The notes: generated by a model not told the origin, from the sequence alone. A stretch of DNA of 64,000 nt from an uncultured Peptococcaceae bacterium (GCA_949743265.1 CATJSX010000193.1:1-64000), one strand, 5' to 3'; shown: positions 34,307-43,452, counted from the first letter of the stretch. Numbers and translations are program-made.

Positions 34307-34610
34307 ACGATCACGCCCTTTCTTTAATAGTCGATCCCCTCTAATAAAATCTTCAATTGTTTGGCGCCTGCTTTTTCTTTAATGACTATCAATATAATAC
34401 TAGCAGGCTTGTCTATGTCTTAAATTGTTTTTATTTTACCATAAGATTGCCACATATGGCATACTTAAACACGCATTTTTGCTTTTTTGTAACTTATCAA
34501 ATTTTTTCATGGGACTGACACCATTTTGTTGAAAAGGGCATAATCTGTGATTAAAACGATAAGAAATCGTCAAGACTATCGTTATTAGCCTTGATTGGAG
34601 TGTTTAAACT
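34307..34610. other. Intergenic region with gin promoter elements
   Basis: There is no gene. Near the right end is a sigma-F-like promoter, GCATA (34538-34542), 15 bases, GATAAGAAAT (34558-34567), which matches GYATA-N15-GGnrAnAmT at most positions. A hairpin AACGATA / TATCGTT spans 34555-34583. Confidence 0.4.
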
Positions 34611-34841
34611 ATGACAAATCACAAAAATAACATTTATCCCTGCTGTGCTTTATGCCACCAAATACCATCTGGCGGACTACACGACGGGCTGAGGATTATG
34701 GGGCGATTTATCTGCTCCGACTGCGAACGCACTTTGGTCGCTTTGCCTTGCGACGATGAGCGCTACGGACATTTTGTGCAACTTTTGAAAACAGCGTTTC
34801 ACCCCTTTGAGTCCACTATTCAGCGCTACACTTCTGTCTAA
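34611..34841 (+). CDS. gin: Anti-sigma-G factor Gin (CsfB) family protein
   Basis: A 76-residue zinc-binding protein. CALCHQIPSGGLHDGL and FICSDCERTL give the paired CxxC knuckles spaced as in Gin/CsfB, and the following helix (DERYGHFVQLLKTAF) also matches. In Bacillus, Gin is made in the forespore under sigma-F and blocks early sigma-G (and sigma-E in the forespore). It indicates an endospore former, as does spoIIE later in the window. A possible sigma-F promoter lies upstream. The RBS is GGAGTG. The gene is solitary, followed by its own terminator. Confidence 0.78.
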   Translation: MTNHKNNIYPCCALCHQIPSGGLHDGLRIMGRFICSDCERTLVALPCDDERYGHFVQLLKTAFHPFESTIQRYTSV

Positions 34842-34880
34842 TTCCCCCTTTATATAGATATGGTCTGAAAAGACGACCAA

Positions 34881-34915
34881 AAATAGACAGCCGAGATTGG
34901 CTGTCTATTTTTTAT
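34881..34915 (+). terminator. Terminator after gin
   Basis: AAATAGACAGCC / GGCTGTCTATTT, a 12-base perfect stem with a 6-base loop and a T run. Confidence 0.9.
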
Positions 34916-35155
34916 GCCCTCATAAATCCAAATAGATATCTCCCATGAATTGTTTCGCCACAATAAAAAGTTTGGTTTGGCATGATTTTGTACACAAAGA
35001 TGCTTTGTTTTACTTTATGGATTGAATTATATATTATGATAATTGTAAACAACGTATAGCGTTATCCGGATACGCCAGAAAAACTATTGGCATCAAATGT
35101 TTATAAACTATTGATGAAGTTTGAAAGCAATCAAAAAATTTAGGAGGCAACCGAT
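34916..35155. promoter_or_regulatory. Upstream region of module C
   Basis: TATGAT at 35035-35040 is the best -10. ATAAACTATTG at 35103-35113, followed by GAAGTTTG, repeats the half-site of the palindrome at 28353-28373. GGAGG lies before the ATG at 35156. Confidence 0.45.
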
Positions 35156-37282
35156 ATGGGATTAAAAAGAGCAATGGTCATCGGCTTAGATGCTGCTGAC
35201 CCAGTACAAATAAAAAGATTGATGGCTGAAGGCAAAATGCCGAATTTAAAAAAATTGTTAGAGGGCGGCACTGCTAACGAAAACTTAGCCATGATTGGCG
35301 CACTGCCTAGTGTTACGCCGCCAAACTGGTGCTCTATTGCTACTGGCGCTTGGCCTCGTACGCATGGCGTTACTTGCTATAATAATACAACAATAGGACA
35401 AAGTCTAACTTTGGAAGAACTAAATTGGACCAGTTCTAACGTCACAGCCGATTATATTTGGGAACAATTTGACAAAGAAGGCAAACGTAGCATTGTCTTA
35501 AGCTACTGTGGCGCATGGCCTCCTCGTGACGACAAAAGTAATGATAAATCAATTATCATTGACGGTTCCGGCGTGGTTCCTTTCTTACGCTGTGCGCTGG
35601 ATTATCAAAAAGTTATCACTATGGAAGAAGGGGATTTCCCTATGGAATATACACCCCATGTCATTAAAAGTGATAATACCGACTGCATCATTATGGGCGA
35701 TCAGTATGACGAATTAAAAAAACAATCCATGAAAACTGAGCAAGGCGATTTAGTCTCTTGGGCTGGTCATGAAGGTATTACCGCCTATCCTGCTGGCATT
35801 GAAGATTTAGAGGAAGACGGCAATATTGCCGCTTCACAAAAAGATCACGCCGAAAACTATCGCCCAAGCAAAGCCGATAAACTGAAAACAGCTTTAAAAA
35901 CGCCTGCTAATTGGAGTTTTGAATTGCCAGAAGGCGCCAAAGAAGCCACCATCATGTTAGCTAAAAATACTGTTCGTCGTTTTGCCATCGTGACAGCTTC
36001 TGATGGCATTCATTACGACACCGTTACGATTTACAAAAATAAAAAAACTTCGGAACCACTGGGTACAGTTACCGGCGTTGGAAATTGGTCAGAATTTATG
36101 TATGATTATATGATTAAAGATGATATTGAACGCAAAGTTGCTTACAAAATCAATATTTGCGATATGGCAGAAGACGGCAGCAAAGTCATTCTATATTGGT
36201 CTTATGCAACGGATTTAGACAATCTGGATTATTTTTATCCAAAAGAAGTGGGGCGCAAATTGTATGATGAAGTAGGTCCCATGATTCAATTTGCTTCTGT
36301 TGACGTTCGCAGTGATCACAAAGAAAATGACAAGCTGGTATTTGATACTTATGCCAAAGAAGGTTGTGAATGGTTTGCCAAAGCCGCTCATTGGCTGTTT
36401 AAAGAATATCCCGACTGGCAGTTGTTTTATGTACACATTCACTCTATTGATAATTTCCAACACTGGTTTGTCAATGATTGTGTGCCTCAAAGGAATCCAG
36501 AATACCGTTATTATCAGGAACTCATTGATGCGGTTTATACCGAAAATGATAAATTTATCGGCGAAATGATGACTTATTTGGACGACGATACGTCCATCAT
36601 TGTTACCTCTGATCACGGCTGTATGCCAAAAAGTGCTGGTGATGATTATGAAATCGGCTCCATTGGCGGAACATCAACCAAAATGATGAAAAAATTAGGC
36701 TATACCGTCACATATCGCGACGAAAACGGCAAATTACAAATTGACTGGAGTAAAACAAAAGCTGTCGCTAAGCGTTCGTCTTATATCCACGTTAATTTGA
36801 AAGGCAGAGATCCCGAAGGTATCGTGGAGCCAGAAGATTACCATCAATTAGTACTGGATATCATCAGTGATTTATATAATTATCGCAACAAAGACGGTAA
36901 ACGCGTCGTTGCTCACGCTTTCACTCGTGATGAAATGGAATACTTGGGTATGGGCGGCATTCACTGCGGCGATATCCTCTATCAATTAGTGCCAACTTTT
37001 AATAACGAACATGCCAACGTTATGAGCACGACTCATCACGAAGGATGGTCCATGCAAAACTTGTGTATTATGGGCGGCGCAGCTTTCAAATCAGGAGAAT
37101 TCATTGATCGACCAGTACGTATTACCGATATTGTACCGACAGTCTGTCATATTACTGATACCGGTATGCCCGGCAGTGTAGAAGGCGGCATTATTTATCA
37201 AGCCTTGAAAGGCTTTGAAGAAGGTCGTTATGAACGAGGCGATGAGTGGCTGTTGCCTACTGGCAAACGCTTAATTAAATAA
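35156..37282 (+). CDS. AlkP-superfamily hydrolase, module C
   Basis: A 708-residue and the most divergent of the four paralogues. Metal Asp12 is in IGLDAADP (Ala replaces the Gly of the usual DG), probable nucleophile Thr54 in PSVTPPNWCSIATG; metal ligands in VHIHSIDNFQHW, VTSDHGC and NNEHANVMSTTHHEG. YCGAWPP and VNLKGRD are kept, but the WPPSSDS motif is altered (WPPRDDKSND) and the LILKN segment is replaced by RFAIVTASDGIHYDTVTIY, suggesting a different substrate. No signal peptide. It is the first gene of a five-gene cluster with an ABC ATPase, zinc-ribbon protein, transporter and dehydrogenase. Confidence 0.83.
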   Translation: MGLKRAMVIGLDAADPVQIKRLMAEGKMPNLKKLLEGGTANENLAMIGALPSVTPPNWCSIATGAWPRTHGVTCYNNTTIGQSLTLEELNWTSSNVTADYIWEQFDKEGKRSIVLSYCGAWPPRDDKSNDKSIIIDGSGVVPFLRCALDYQKVITMEEGDFPMEYTPHVIKSDNTDCIIMGDQYDELKKQSMKTEQGDLVSWAGHEGITAYPAGIEDLEEDGNIAASQKDHAENYRPSKADKLKTALKTPANWSFELPEGAKEATIMLAKNTVRRFAIVTASDGIHYDTVTIYKNKKTSEPLGTVTGVGNWSEFMYDYMIKDDIERKVAYKINICDMAEDGSKVILYWSYATDLDNLDYFYPKEVGRKLYDEVGPMIQFASVDVRSDHKENDKLVFDTYAKEGCEWFAKAAHWLFKEYPDWQLFYVHIHSIDNFQHWFVNDCVPQRNPEYRYYQELIDAVYTENDKFIGEMMTYLDDDTSIIVTSDHGCMPKSAGDDYEIGSIGGTSTKMMKKLGYTVTYRDENGKLQIDWSKTKAVAKRSSYIHVNLKGRDPEGIVEPEDYHQLVLDIISDLYNYRNKDGKRVVAHAFTRDEMEYLGMGGIHCGDILYQLVPTFNNEHANVMSTTHHEGWSMQNLCIMGGAAFKSGEFIDRPVRITDIVPTVCHITDTGMPGSVEGGIIYQALKGFEEGRYERGDEWLLPTGKRLIK

Positions 37283-37389
37283 CTGCTCGCCCAAAATTGA
37301 TTTAGTCAATACGCTGTCAAGTGGCTTACTGTGGAAAAACTTGACAGCGTTCTTTGATAAATAATGATATTGAAAGAGATGACGAGCAA

Positions 37390-38196
37390 ATGAATTTAAT
37401 AGAAACCAAAGCATTATCTCATAAACAAGGAAGTAAATTTTTGCTAAAAAATATTAACTGGGAAGTAAAAGAGAATGAACATTGGATTGTCTTTGGTGCC
37501 AACGGCTGTGGTAAAACGACGCTACTCGGTACCATAGCTGGATACCGCCACTACAACAAAGGCGAAGTCAAATTATTCGGTGAGGTTCTTTCCAGAGAAA
37601 ATGCGGTGCTGTTGCGACAAAAAATTGGTTTTGTCAGTGCTTCTTATATGGACAGATGTTTCCGACACGAAAGTGGATTGGACATTGTATTGAGTGCAAA
37701 ATTTGGCGGTTTTGGACGTCGGTTAGCTATTACTGATCATGACGTCAAAAGAGCGATGCAGCTGTTAGACGCTTTCGGTATAGTAGAAAAAGCTAATTAT
37801 CCTTATGATATGCTTTCACAAGGACAACGACAAAGGCTATTATTAGCCAGAGCATTGATGGTATCGCCAAAACTATTATTGCTGGATGAGCCGCTAAACG
37901 GCTTAGATGTCATAGCAAGAAATTTTTTCTTAAACACTCTGCAAGAAATTGCCGATACACAAAATGTCAGTATCATCTACGTTACTCATCAAACGGAAGA
38001 AATCCTGCCTTTTTATACTAAAGCTATGCTTTTAAAAAATGGCGCAATATACGCGCAGGGAGATTTGGAAAAAATATTTTCTGTCGAAATAATGAACGAA
38101 TTTTTCGGCTATTCGACAAATATTCACTGGCATGAAGGACGCGTACAGCTAGCTATCAGCAGCGAATTACGACTGTCCAAAACAATCTGGGCATAA
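37390..38196 (+). CDS. Stand-alone ABC ATPase
   Basis: A 268-residue ABC ATP-binding subunit. Walker A GANGCGKTTLL, Q loop in KIGFVSASY, signature LSQGQRQRLLLARAL, Walker B LLLLDEP, and the H-loop in IYVTHQTEE are intact. No permease or binding protein is nearby, so it may serve a permease elsewhere or act like the ModF/YlmA group, whose partners are unknown. I use the ATG at 37390; the upstream in-frame TTG at 37354 lacks an RBS. It lies between the module C hydrolase and transporter genes, all on one strand. Confidence 0.8.
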   Translation: MNLIETKALSHKQGSKFLLKNINWEVKENEHWIVFGANGCGKTTLLGTIAGYRHYNKGEVKLFGEVLSRENAVLLRQKIGFVSASYMDRCFRHESGLDIVLSAKFGGFGRRLAITDHDVKRAMQLLDAFGIVEKANYPYDMLSQGQRQRLLLARALMVSPKLLLLDEPLNGLDVIARNFFLNTLQEIADTQNVSIIYVTHQTEEILPFYTKAMLLKNGAIYAQGDLEKIFSVEIMNEFFGYSTNIHWHEGRVQLAISSELRLSKTIWA

Positions 38197-38220
38197 AACC
38201 AAAGGCGGAGGTAAAATCAA

Positions 38221-38634
38221 ATGAGTATCATTAACCATTATTCTGGATACGGCGCACAATCAAAAGAAGATACAGACGCCTTAACTCAACGCAGCAAACG
38301 CTGCATCTGTAAAAAATGCGGCGGTAAATTGACAACCAGCTTAATTATTTACGATATTTACGGTGGAGCAGGCATGGAATTATATTGCCCCCATTGCCAG
38401 CAAACGGAATTTGGCGTCGAGCCTGAAATTTACGAAATAGCGCAGTATTATGTAGAAAATTTTCAATTTAACTATTTTTTGGATATGGAAGAAAACGATT
38501 TAAATGAACAGCTTAATATTGCCAAAGTGGCGGATATGCTTAGCTGGCTGTTTAAAAATTTAGGTTTATTAGATCATAACGGCTTAAAAAACACTCTGCC
38601 AGATTATCAATTTTATAAACGATTGCATCGATAA
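38221..38634 (+). CDS. Zinc-ribbon protein, unknown function
   Basis: A 137-residue protein I do not recognise. CICKKCGGKL (near residue 31) and LYCPHCQQTEFGVEPEIYEI (near 58) supply two CxxC pairs of a zinc ribbon. The C-terminal half is helical and acidic (DMEENDLNEQLNIAKVADMLSWLFKNLGLL). It has a GGCGGAGG ribosome binding site and lies 24 bases after the ABC ATPase and 19 bases before the transporter, so it is certainly co-transcribed with module C. Confidence 0.7.
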   Translation: MSIINHYSGYGAQSKEDTDALTQRSKRCICKKCGGKLTTSLIIYDIYGGAGMELYCPHCQQTEFGVEPEIYEIAQYYVENFQFNYFLDMEENDLNEQLNIAKVADMLSWLFKNLGLLDHNGLKNTLPDYQFYKRLHR

Positions 38635-38653
38635 AAATAGGAGGCGTATTCTT

Positions 38654-40108
38654 ATGACAGAAAAAAGAATAGACAAACAAGGCATTTGGATGGCAATATC
38701 GTTGCTCATCATGATAAGCACTCATTTTATGTCAGGAATAGGACCAATCACTCCCTTGGGAATGCAGGTTATTGGTATATTTATCGGTATGATTATTGGT
38801 TGGAGCACTTGTGGTATGCTGGTCCCGAGTTTGTTGGGAATTTTAATGTTGGGTTTAACGGACTACACCGCTTCGCCAGAAACCAGTTTAGGATTATTAT
38901 TGACACACAATATTTTTATCAGTTCTTTAGTTGCCTTTATTTTGTTGGCTTATATCAATGATTCCGGCATTATGGACGTTATTTCTCAATGGTTAGTAAC
39001 CAGAAAATTCGCTGCCGGAAAACCATGGTTGTTTATGTGTTTCTTTTTTTCTATGATTACCGTTATTTCTTTTATTTTTAATCCAGTCGTGCTCATCTTA
39101 TTAGGTTTTAGTTTCATGTCGCCAATTTTGAAAGAAATGGGCTATACCAAAGAAGATGAACTACCCACTTATCTTTTTTTAGGTATCGCTATCTTTACTT
39201 TAGCCACCGTAGCGATTCCGTTTTTGCCATCAGCTATTTATACAAGAGGAATTATCGCCACAGCAATAGGCAGCCATATCAGTTCTTTTGCATATTTTAT
39301 GTGTATTAGCGTACCCTTATTTACTGCTTTGGCGCTATATCTCATTATTGGCAAATTTATTTTACGTGTGAATACCACAAAATTTGTTCAAGGCACTGAT
39401 GTTTTATTAAAACAAATTGGTGATAACAAAATCAAAATAACCACTGGTCAAAAACGAGGCGCTATTGTTTTAATCATTTTTGTCGCAGCATTAGCGCTCG
39501 CTGCACTACTGCCCAAAACTTGGGCTCCCATCGCCTTTTTAAATCATTTTGGTTTGGTAGGCATATGTGTCGCCTTGGTACTATTATTGTTAGTATTAAA
39601 AGATGAAGAAGGAAAACCTTTAACGACTTTTCCCAAATTGATTAACGGTATTTCGTGGGACATGGTAATGCTAACGGGCGCTATTATGGTCATTGCCGGT
39701 GCTCTCACTTCAGAAGGAACAGGAATCGCGCAAGCAATGGCAATGTGTGGCGTTATCGTTTCTAAAATGCCTACAGCTATTTTTGTTCTATTAGTTATGT
39801 TAGTTTTATGTATTTTTAGCCAATTTTCTATGAATATGGTACTGCAAATGGTGTTCGCGCCTATTCTTGCCCCTATCTTAGTCAGTGCAGGAATCAACCC
39901 AATGATCGCTGTTATGGCAGTTTACTTTGGTACACAATGGGCGTTTATGGCACCTTCTGGCAGTATGATGGCAGCATTGGTTTTTGGCAATACAGAATGG
40001 GTCAATACAAAGATACTTTATAAATGCATCATTCCATGGATCATTTTAAGTTTAATCGTCACAGCGATAATGTCCTTAACTTTCCCTGACATATTCTGTC
40101 CAATATAA
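38654..40108 (+). CDS. SLC13/DASS-type anion transporter, module C
   Basis: A 484-residue membrane protein with about 12-13 hydrophobic segments. SGIGPITPLGMQVIGIFIGM near residue 25 and MAPSGSMMAALVFGNTEW near 435 mark the same sites as in the other three transporters. It is the fourth gene of the module C operon, 19 bases after the zinc-ribbon gene, with AGGAGGCG upstream. Import of the substrate of the module C hydrolase is inferred. Confidence 0.82.
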   Translation: MTEKRIDKQGIWMAISLLIMISTHFMSGIGPITPLGMQVIGIFIGMIIGWSTCGMLVPSLLGILMLGLTDYTASPETSLGLLLTHNIFISSLVAFILLAYINDSGIMDVISQWLVTRKFAAGKPWLFMCFFFSMITVISFIFNPVVLILLGFSFMSPILKEMGYTKEDELPTYLFLGIAIFTLATVAIPFLPSAIYTRGIIATAIGSHISSFAYFMCISVPLFTALALYLIIGKFILRVNTTKFVQGTDVLLKQIGDNKIKITTGQKRGAIVLIIFVAALALAALLPKTWAPIAFLNHFGLVGICVALVLLLLVLKDEEGKPLTTFPKLINGISWDMVMLTGAIMVIAGALTSEGTGIAQAMAMCGVIVSKMPTAIFVLLVMLVLCIFSQFSMNMVLQMVFAPILAPILVSAGINPMIAVMAVYFGTQWAFMAPSGSMMAALVFGNTEWVNTKILYKCIIPWIILSLIVTAIMSLTFPDIFCPI

Positions 40109-40143
40109 TCAAATATCTCATTGCTTAAAAGGAGCGTTCATAA

Positions 40144-40914
40144 GTGGAAAAGTATACTGATTTAAAAAACAAAATCGCTTTAGTAACTGGCGCTAGTGCA
40201 GGTATGGGCAAAGCTATTGCTCAAAAATACTTGGAAGCAGGCATGATTGTTATCGGTACTGGTCGTAGAAAAGAAAAGTTAACGCAGACCTTCGCTAATT
40301 TGCCTGACATCTATCGCAAAAACTTCATTCCGTTCAAAAGCGATGTCAGCAGTTCTGCTGATAATAACGCTTTGCTAAGCGAAATCAAAACACAGTTCGG
40401 CAAACTAGACGTATTAGTTAATAATGCAGGCGTTATGGACGGCATGACGCCTGTTGGGGATGTGAGCGATGAGTTATGGCATCAAGTCATGGCTGTCAAT
40501 CTTACTGGCCCTTTTGAGCTTTGTCGCGGCGCAATCAACTTAATGTTAGCGCAAGGCAATGGAACCATTATCAATATCGCTTCCGGCGGCGGTATTGGCG
40601 GTGGACGCGCTGGGGCTGCCTATGTTGCTTCCAAATTTGCTTTAGTAGGATTAAGCAAAAACATTGCCTATATGTACGCTTTAAAAGGCATCCGTTGTAA
40701 TGTAATTTGTCCCGGCGGCGTAGCAACAGAAATTGGTGCCGACAGCAATTTTCATCCTTTGGGCGTGGAGCGCGTTATGCAAGACGGTACGAAAAGCATT
40801 CGTATCGGCTTGCCGGAAGAAATCGGAGAAGTCGCTTTATTTTTAGCATCTGATGCTTCTAGTTTAATTAACGGTGTTGCACTTCCTGCTGACGCCGGTC
40901 GCTCAGCATGGTAA
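40144..40914 (+). CDS. Short-chain dehydrogenase/reductase
   Basis: A 256-residue classical SDR using NAD(P). Cofactor loop TGASAGMGKAIA (residues ~14-25), NNAG at about 95, catalytic Tyr-Lys in AAYVASKFAL and the conserved INIASG serine before it; ICPGG follows. GRRKEK after strand 2 carries basic residues that favour NADP. GTG start at 40144 with AAAGGAGCG upstream. As last gene of module C it probably oxidises or reduces the alcohol or ketone released when the module's ester is hydrolysed (inference). Confidence 0.85.
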   Translation: MEKYTDLKNKIALVTGASAGMGKAIAQKYLEAGMIVIGTGRRKEKLTQTFANLPDIYRKNFIPFKSDVSSSADNNALLSEIKTQFGKLDVLVNNAGVMDGMTPVGDVSDELWHQVMAVNLTGPFELCRGAINLMLAQGNGTIINIASGGGIGGGRAGAAYVASKFALVGLSKNIAYMYALKGIRCNVICPGGVATEIGADSNFHPLGVERVMQDGTKSIRIGLPEEIGEVALFLASDASSLINGVALPADAGRSAW

Positions 40915-40993
40915 AACATAGAAAAACACCGTTCCGCTAATAATCTCTACGCAATGCAGTATTATCAAGTGCCTACAGTTTGCAAAACAGCAA

Positions 40994-41038
40994 AAAAACA
41001 GCGGTGAGTTTCAACAATGAAACTTACCGCTGTTTTTT
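40994..41038. terminator. Bidirectional terminator between module C and hydG
   Basis: AAACAGCGGTGAGTTTC / GAAACTTACCGCTGTTT with one mismatch, flanked by A's on the left and T's on the right. Confidence 0.88.
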
Positions 41039-41047
41039 GACAGCTTA

Positions 41048-42469
41048 TTAAAATCTAAAGTCTCGCTCGCCGGCAGCAATTTGCGTCAATCGTTCCTGTG
41101 TAATCCGTTTAGTATTAGGATGATCAATATGATTCAATTCATCAGCGATAACTTTCTCGCCAATCGCTTTTGTTGATGAAGAAGCATAATCCTCTAAATA
41201 TTCCTTTAACGTCATGATAGCATTAGGCTGACAGCAATTAGCAATCTGACCAGTCTTCGCTAAACGCATAAAACGATCGCCTGTGCGCCCTTCTCGATAA
41301 CACGCTGTACAGAAGCTGGGCAAATGACCTTTTCCCAAAAGCCAGCCAACCACTTCGTCTAGTGTGCGATTATCACTAACGTCAAATTGCGCCGAGTTGT
41401 CCGTTTCTTTATCTTCTTGTTGCGCGTAGCCGCCAACGGAAGTAGAAGAAGCGCCGCTAATTTGAGAAATGCCTACTTCCAAAGCTCTAGCACGAACATC
41501 AGCTGATTCTCTAGTAGAAATAATCATTCCTGTATAAGGAACAGCGATACGCAAAACAGCAATAATTTTGATAAACGTATCATCGTCAATGCCGTTATCA
41601 AAATCGTCAGGGTTAATATCGTCAGCTCGCTTGATACGCGGAACACTAATGGTATGAGGTCCAACGCCGAAAGCAGCTTCCAAATGTTCAGCATGCATTA
41701 AGATACCAACAAAATCATAACGATACAGATTTAGCCCATATAAAACCCCTAAACCCACATCGTCAATGCCTCCTTGCATAGCGCGATCCATAGCTTCTGT
41801 ATGATAAGCATAATCGCTTTTGGGTCCTGAAGGATGAAGTTCCTCATAGGCTTGCTTATGATATGTTTCTTGGAACAATATATACGTGCCAATACCAGCA
41901 TCTTTCAATTTACGATAATTTTCAACTGTTGTAGCGGCGATATTGATATTGACTCGACGAATAGCGCCGTTTTTATGTTTGATATCGTAAATCGTTTTGA
42001 TGCTTTCCAAATAATAGTCCATCGTATTTTCTGTAGGATGTTCTCCTGCTTCTAAAGCCAGCCGTTTGTGACCCATATCCTGCAAAGCAATAACTTCTCG
42101 ACGAATATCATCTTGAGATAATTTTTTGCGGGAGATATGCTTATTTTTCAAATGATAGGGACAATAAACACAGCCGTTTATACAGTAATTGGATAAATAC
42201 AACGGCGCAAACATAACGATACGATTGCCGTAAATTTTTTGTTTGATTGCTTTCGCCAATGAAAACAGCTTTTCATTCAAATCAGGCAAATCGCATGCCA
42301 AAAGCACTGCCGCTTCTCGGTGCGTTAATCCTTGGCAATCCTGCGCTCGTTCAATCAATTGCTCGATTAAGAAACGATTGGATTTGTTGCTTTCAGCATA
42401 AGCTAAAGTGTCTAAAATTTCTTGGTGGTCGATAAATTCGGTGGCAGTTGACGATTTAGGATCGTACAT
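41048..42469 (-). CDS. hydG: [FeFe]-hydrogenase maturase HydG
   Basis: A 473-residue radical SAM tyrosine lyase, which makes the CO and CN ligands of the hydrogenase H-cluster. The radical SAM cluster motif is in NYCINGCVYCPYHLKN (residues ~93-108). The C-terminal second-cluster motif is CTACYREGRTGDRFM with IANCCQPNA. RVNINIAATTVENYRKLKDAG is typical. It follows the TM1266-type gene at 25 bases with a similar RBS (GGAGAGATGATC). HydE, HydF and the hydrogenase itself are not in the window. Confidence 0.95.
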   Translation of the reverse strand: MYDPKSSTATEFIDHQEILDTLAYAESNKSNRFLIEQLIERAQDCQGLTHREAAVLLACDLPDLNEKLFSLAKAIKQKIYGNRIVMFAPLYLSNYCINGCVYCPYHLKNKHISRKKLSQDDIRREVIALQDMGHKRLALEAGEHPTENTMDYYLESIKTIYDIKHKNGAIRRVNINIAATTVENYRKLKDAGIGTYILFQETYHKQAYEELHPSGPKSDYAYHTEAMDRAMQGGIDDVGLGVLYGLNLYRYDFVGILMHAEHLEAAFGVGPHTISVPRIKRADDINPDDFDNGIDDDTFIKIIAVLRIAVPYTGMIISTRESADVRARALEVGISQISGASSTSVGGYAQQEDKETDNSAQFDVSDNRTLDEVVGWLLGKGHLPSFCTACYREGRTGDRFMRLAKTGQIANCCQPNAIMTLKEYLEDYASSSTKAIGEKVIADELNHIDHPNTKRITQERLTQIAAGERDFRF

Positions 42470-42494
42470 CGATCATCTCTCCTTTGTAAATACC

Positions 42495-42764
42495 TCATTT
42501 ATCGTTCATGGAACCCATGTTTTTGGCATAAATGGTTTTGACGCTGATGTTTTTGAGCATGCCGAGCTTGCCAGAAAGAGAACTGATGGTATCATTGGAA
42601 GCATCAATGGCAATAGAAATGATATTAACGCCACCTTGTCGATAGGGAATTCCCATGCGTCCAATAATGTATTGATTGTACTCGTGCAGAATATCGTTGA
42701 TTTTTGCTGATGCGGCAATATCTTCCACAATGATGCCGATTAGCGCAATACGACTTTCACTCAT
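42495..42764 (-). CDS. TM1266-family hydrogenase-associated protein
   Basis: An 89-residue ACT-like/NikR-C-like small protein of the TM1266 'iron-only hydrogenase system regulator' family: RIALIGIIVEDIAASAKINDILHEY, then GRMGIPYR and VNIISIAIDA. It is commonly found next to hyd maturation genes; the ligand is unknown. Start at 42764 with GAGGAGAG upstream; the reading frame is open 42 bases further without signals. It is the first gene of the operon with hydG. Confidence 0.85.
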   Translation of the reverse strand: MSESRIALIGIIVEDIAASAKINDILHEYNQYIIGRMGIPYRQGGVNIISIAIDASNDTISSLSGKLGMLKNISVKTIYAKNMGSMNDK

Positions 42765-42945
42765 GATCATCTCTCCTCTTAGCGCGGTATAAAAAAATCT
42801 CCGCACCCCAAAAATAGGCGCAAGAGATCGACATTAGCATCTTTTGGTTACCGCCTTGTCATTTGGGACGTACCCTCATGGAATCAGAACGATTGATTGT
42901 GTAAATTTCTTTTACCGCAGAAAATTTCTTTGGTATCAGATGATA
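42765..42945 (-). ncRNA. Structured leader with terminator before TM1266-hydG
   Basis: A ~180-base untranslated leader on the minus strand. Its 3' part is an intrinsic terminator (42828-42791: ATCTC / GAGAT and GCGCC / GGTGC, then seven T) that ends just before the RBS. The upstream part contains GGG-tacgt-CCC, GGCGGTAACC and GATGCTAATGTC, with possible long-range pairing TGACA / TGTC and ATCG / CGAT. Some strings recall SAM-I riboswitches, but the full S-box order is not met, so the class is unassigned. Confidence 0.55.
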
Positions 42946-42950
42946 AATTC

Positions 42951-42979
42951 AGTATAGCACCATTTGAAAAAAATAGCAA
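42951..42979 (-). promoter_or_regulatory. Promoter of the hydG operon leader
   Basis: TTGCTA (42979-42974), 17-base spacer, TATACT (42956-42951) on the minus strand. Confidence 0.65.
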
Positions 42980-43452
42980 GAGAAAATCTACATATTTTTA
43001 TGAATAAAATTATTTTTAAAAAACCGTTAAACTGCTCAATATCATAACAGTCAAGAGCGACACCCATTCTTAAAAAATATCTCATCATACGATGAATTGG
43101 TATGATGGCATAAGAAAAACTATTTTGAAAAACTTATACAAAGCCCTATCCGCACAATTTTTCTCTTTTTATGCAATAAAAAAGAGACTATGAATTTATA
43201 CCAACTGACACTTGTTTAAATTCCATTAGCCTCAAAAATATAAATAACCAACAAGATTTTGTTAGTACGCTCAGCATACCATTCTTAAAGAAACTTATTC
43301 GGTATAATTAGCCTCTAATCAACACATTAGTTATACTGAAAGGACTAATATTGAATCCTGCTGTTTATATTATATCGCAAAATAACTATAAAAGCAACTA
43401 TCATTCGAAATAATTTTGCCTACGCTAAACTCTCTGCTAAGCTGTGTTTTTC
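42980..43452. other. AT-rich stretch without a gene
   Basis: No reading frame with a start, RBS and reasonable length is present on either strand. No clear repeats were seen. It may hold regulatory sequence for the divergent units or gene decay products. Confidence 0.5.

Noticed and set aside
42765-42945. SAM-I (S-box) riboswitch assignment
   Set aside because: Only short strings such as GATGCTAATGTC resemble it; the conserved helix order could not be fitted, so the class is left open.
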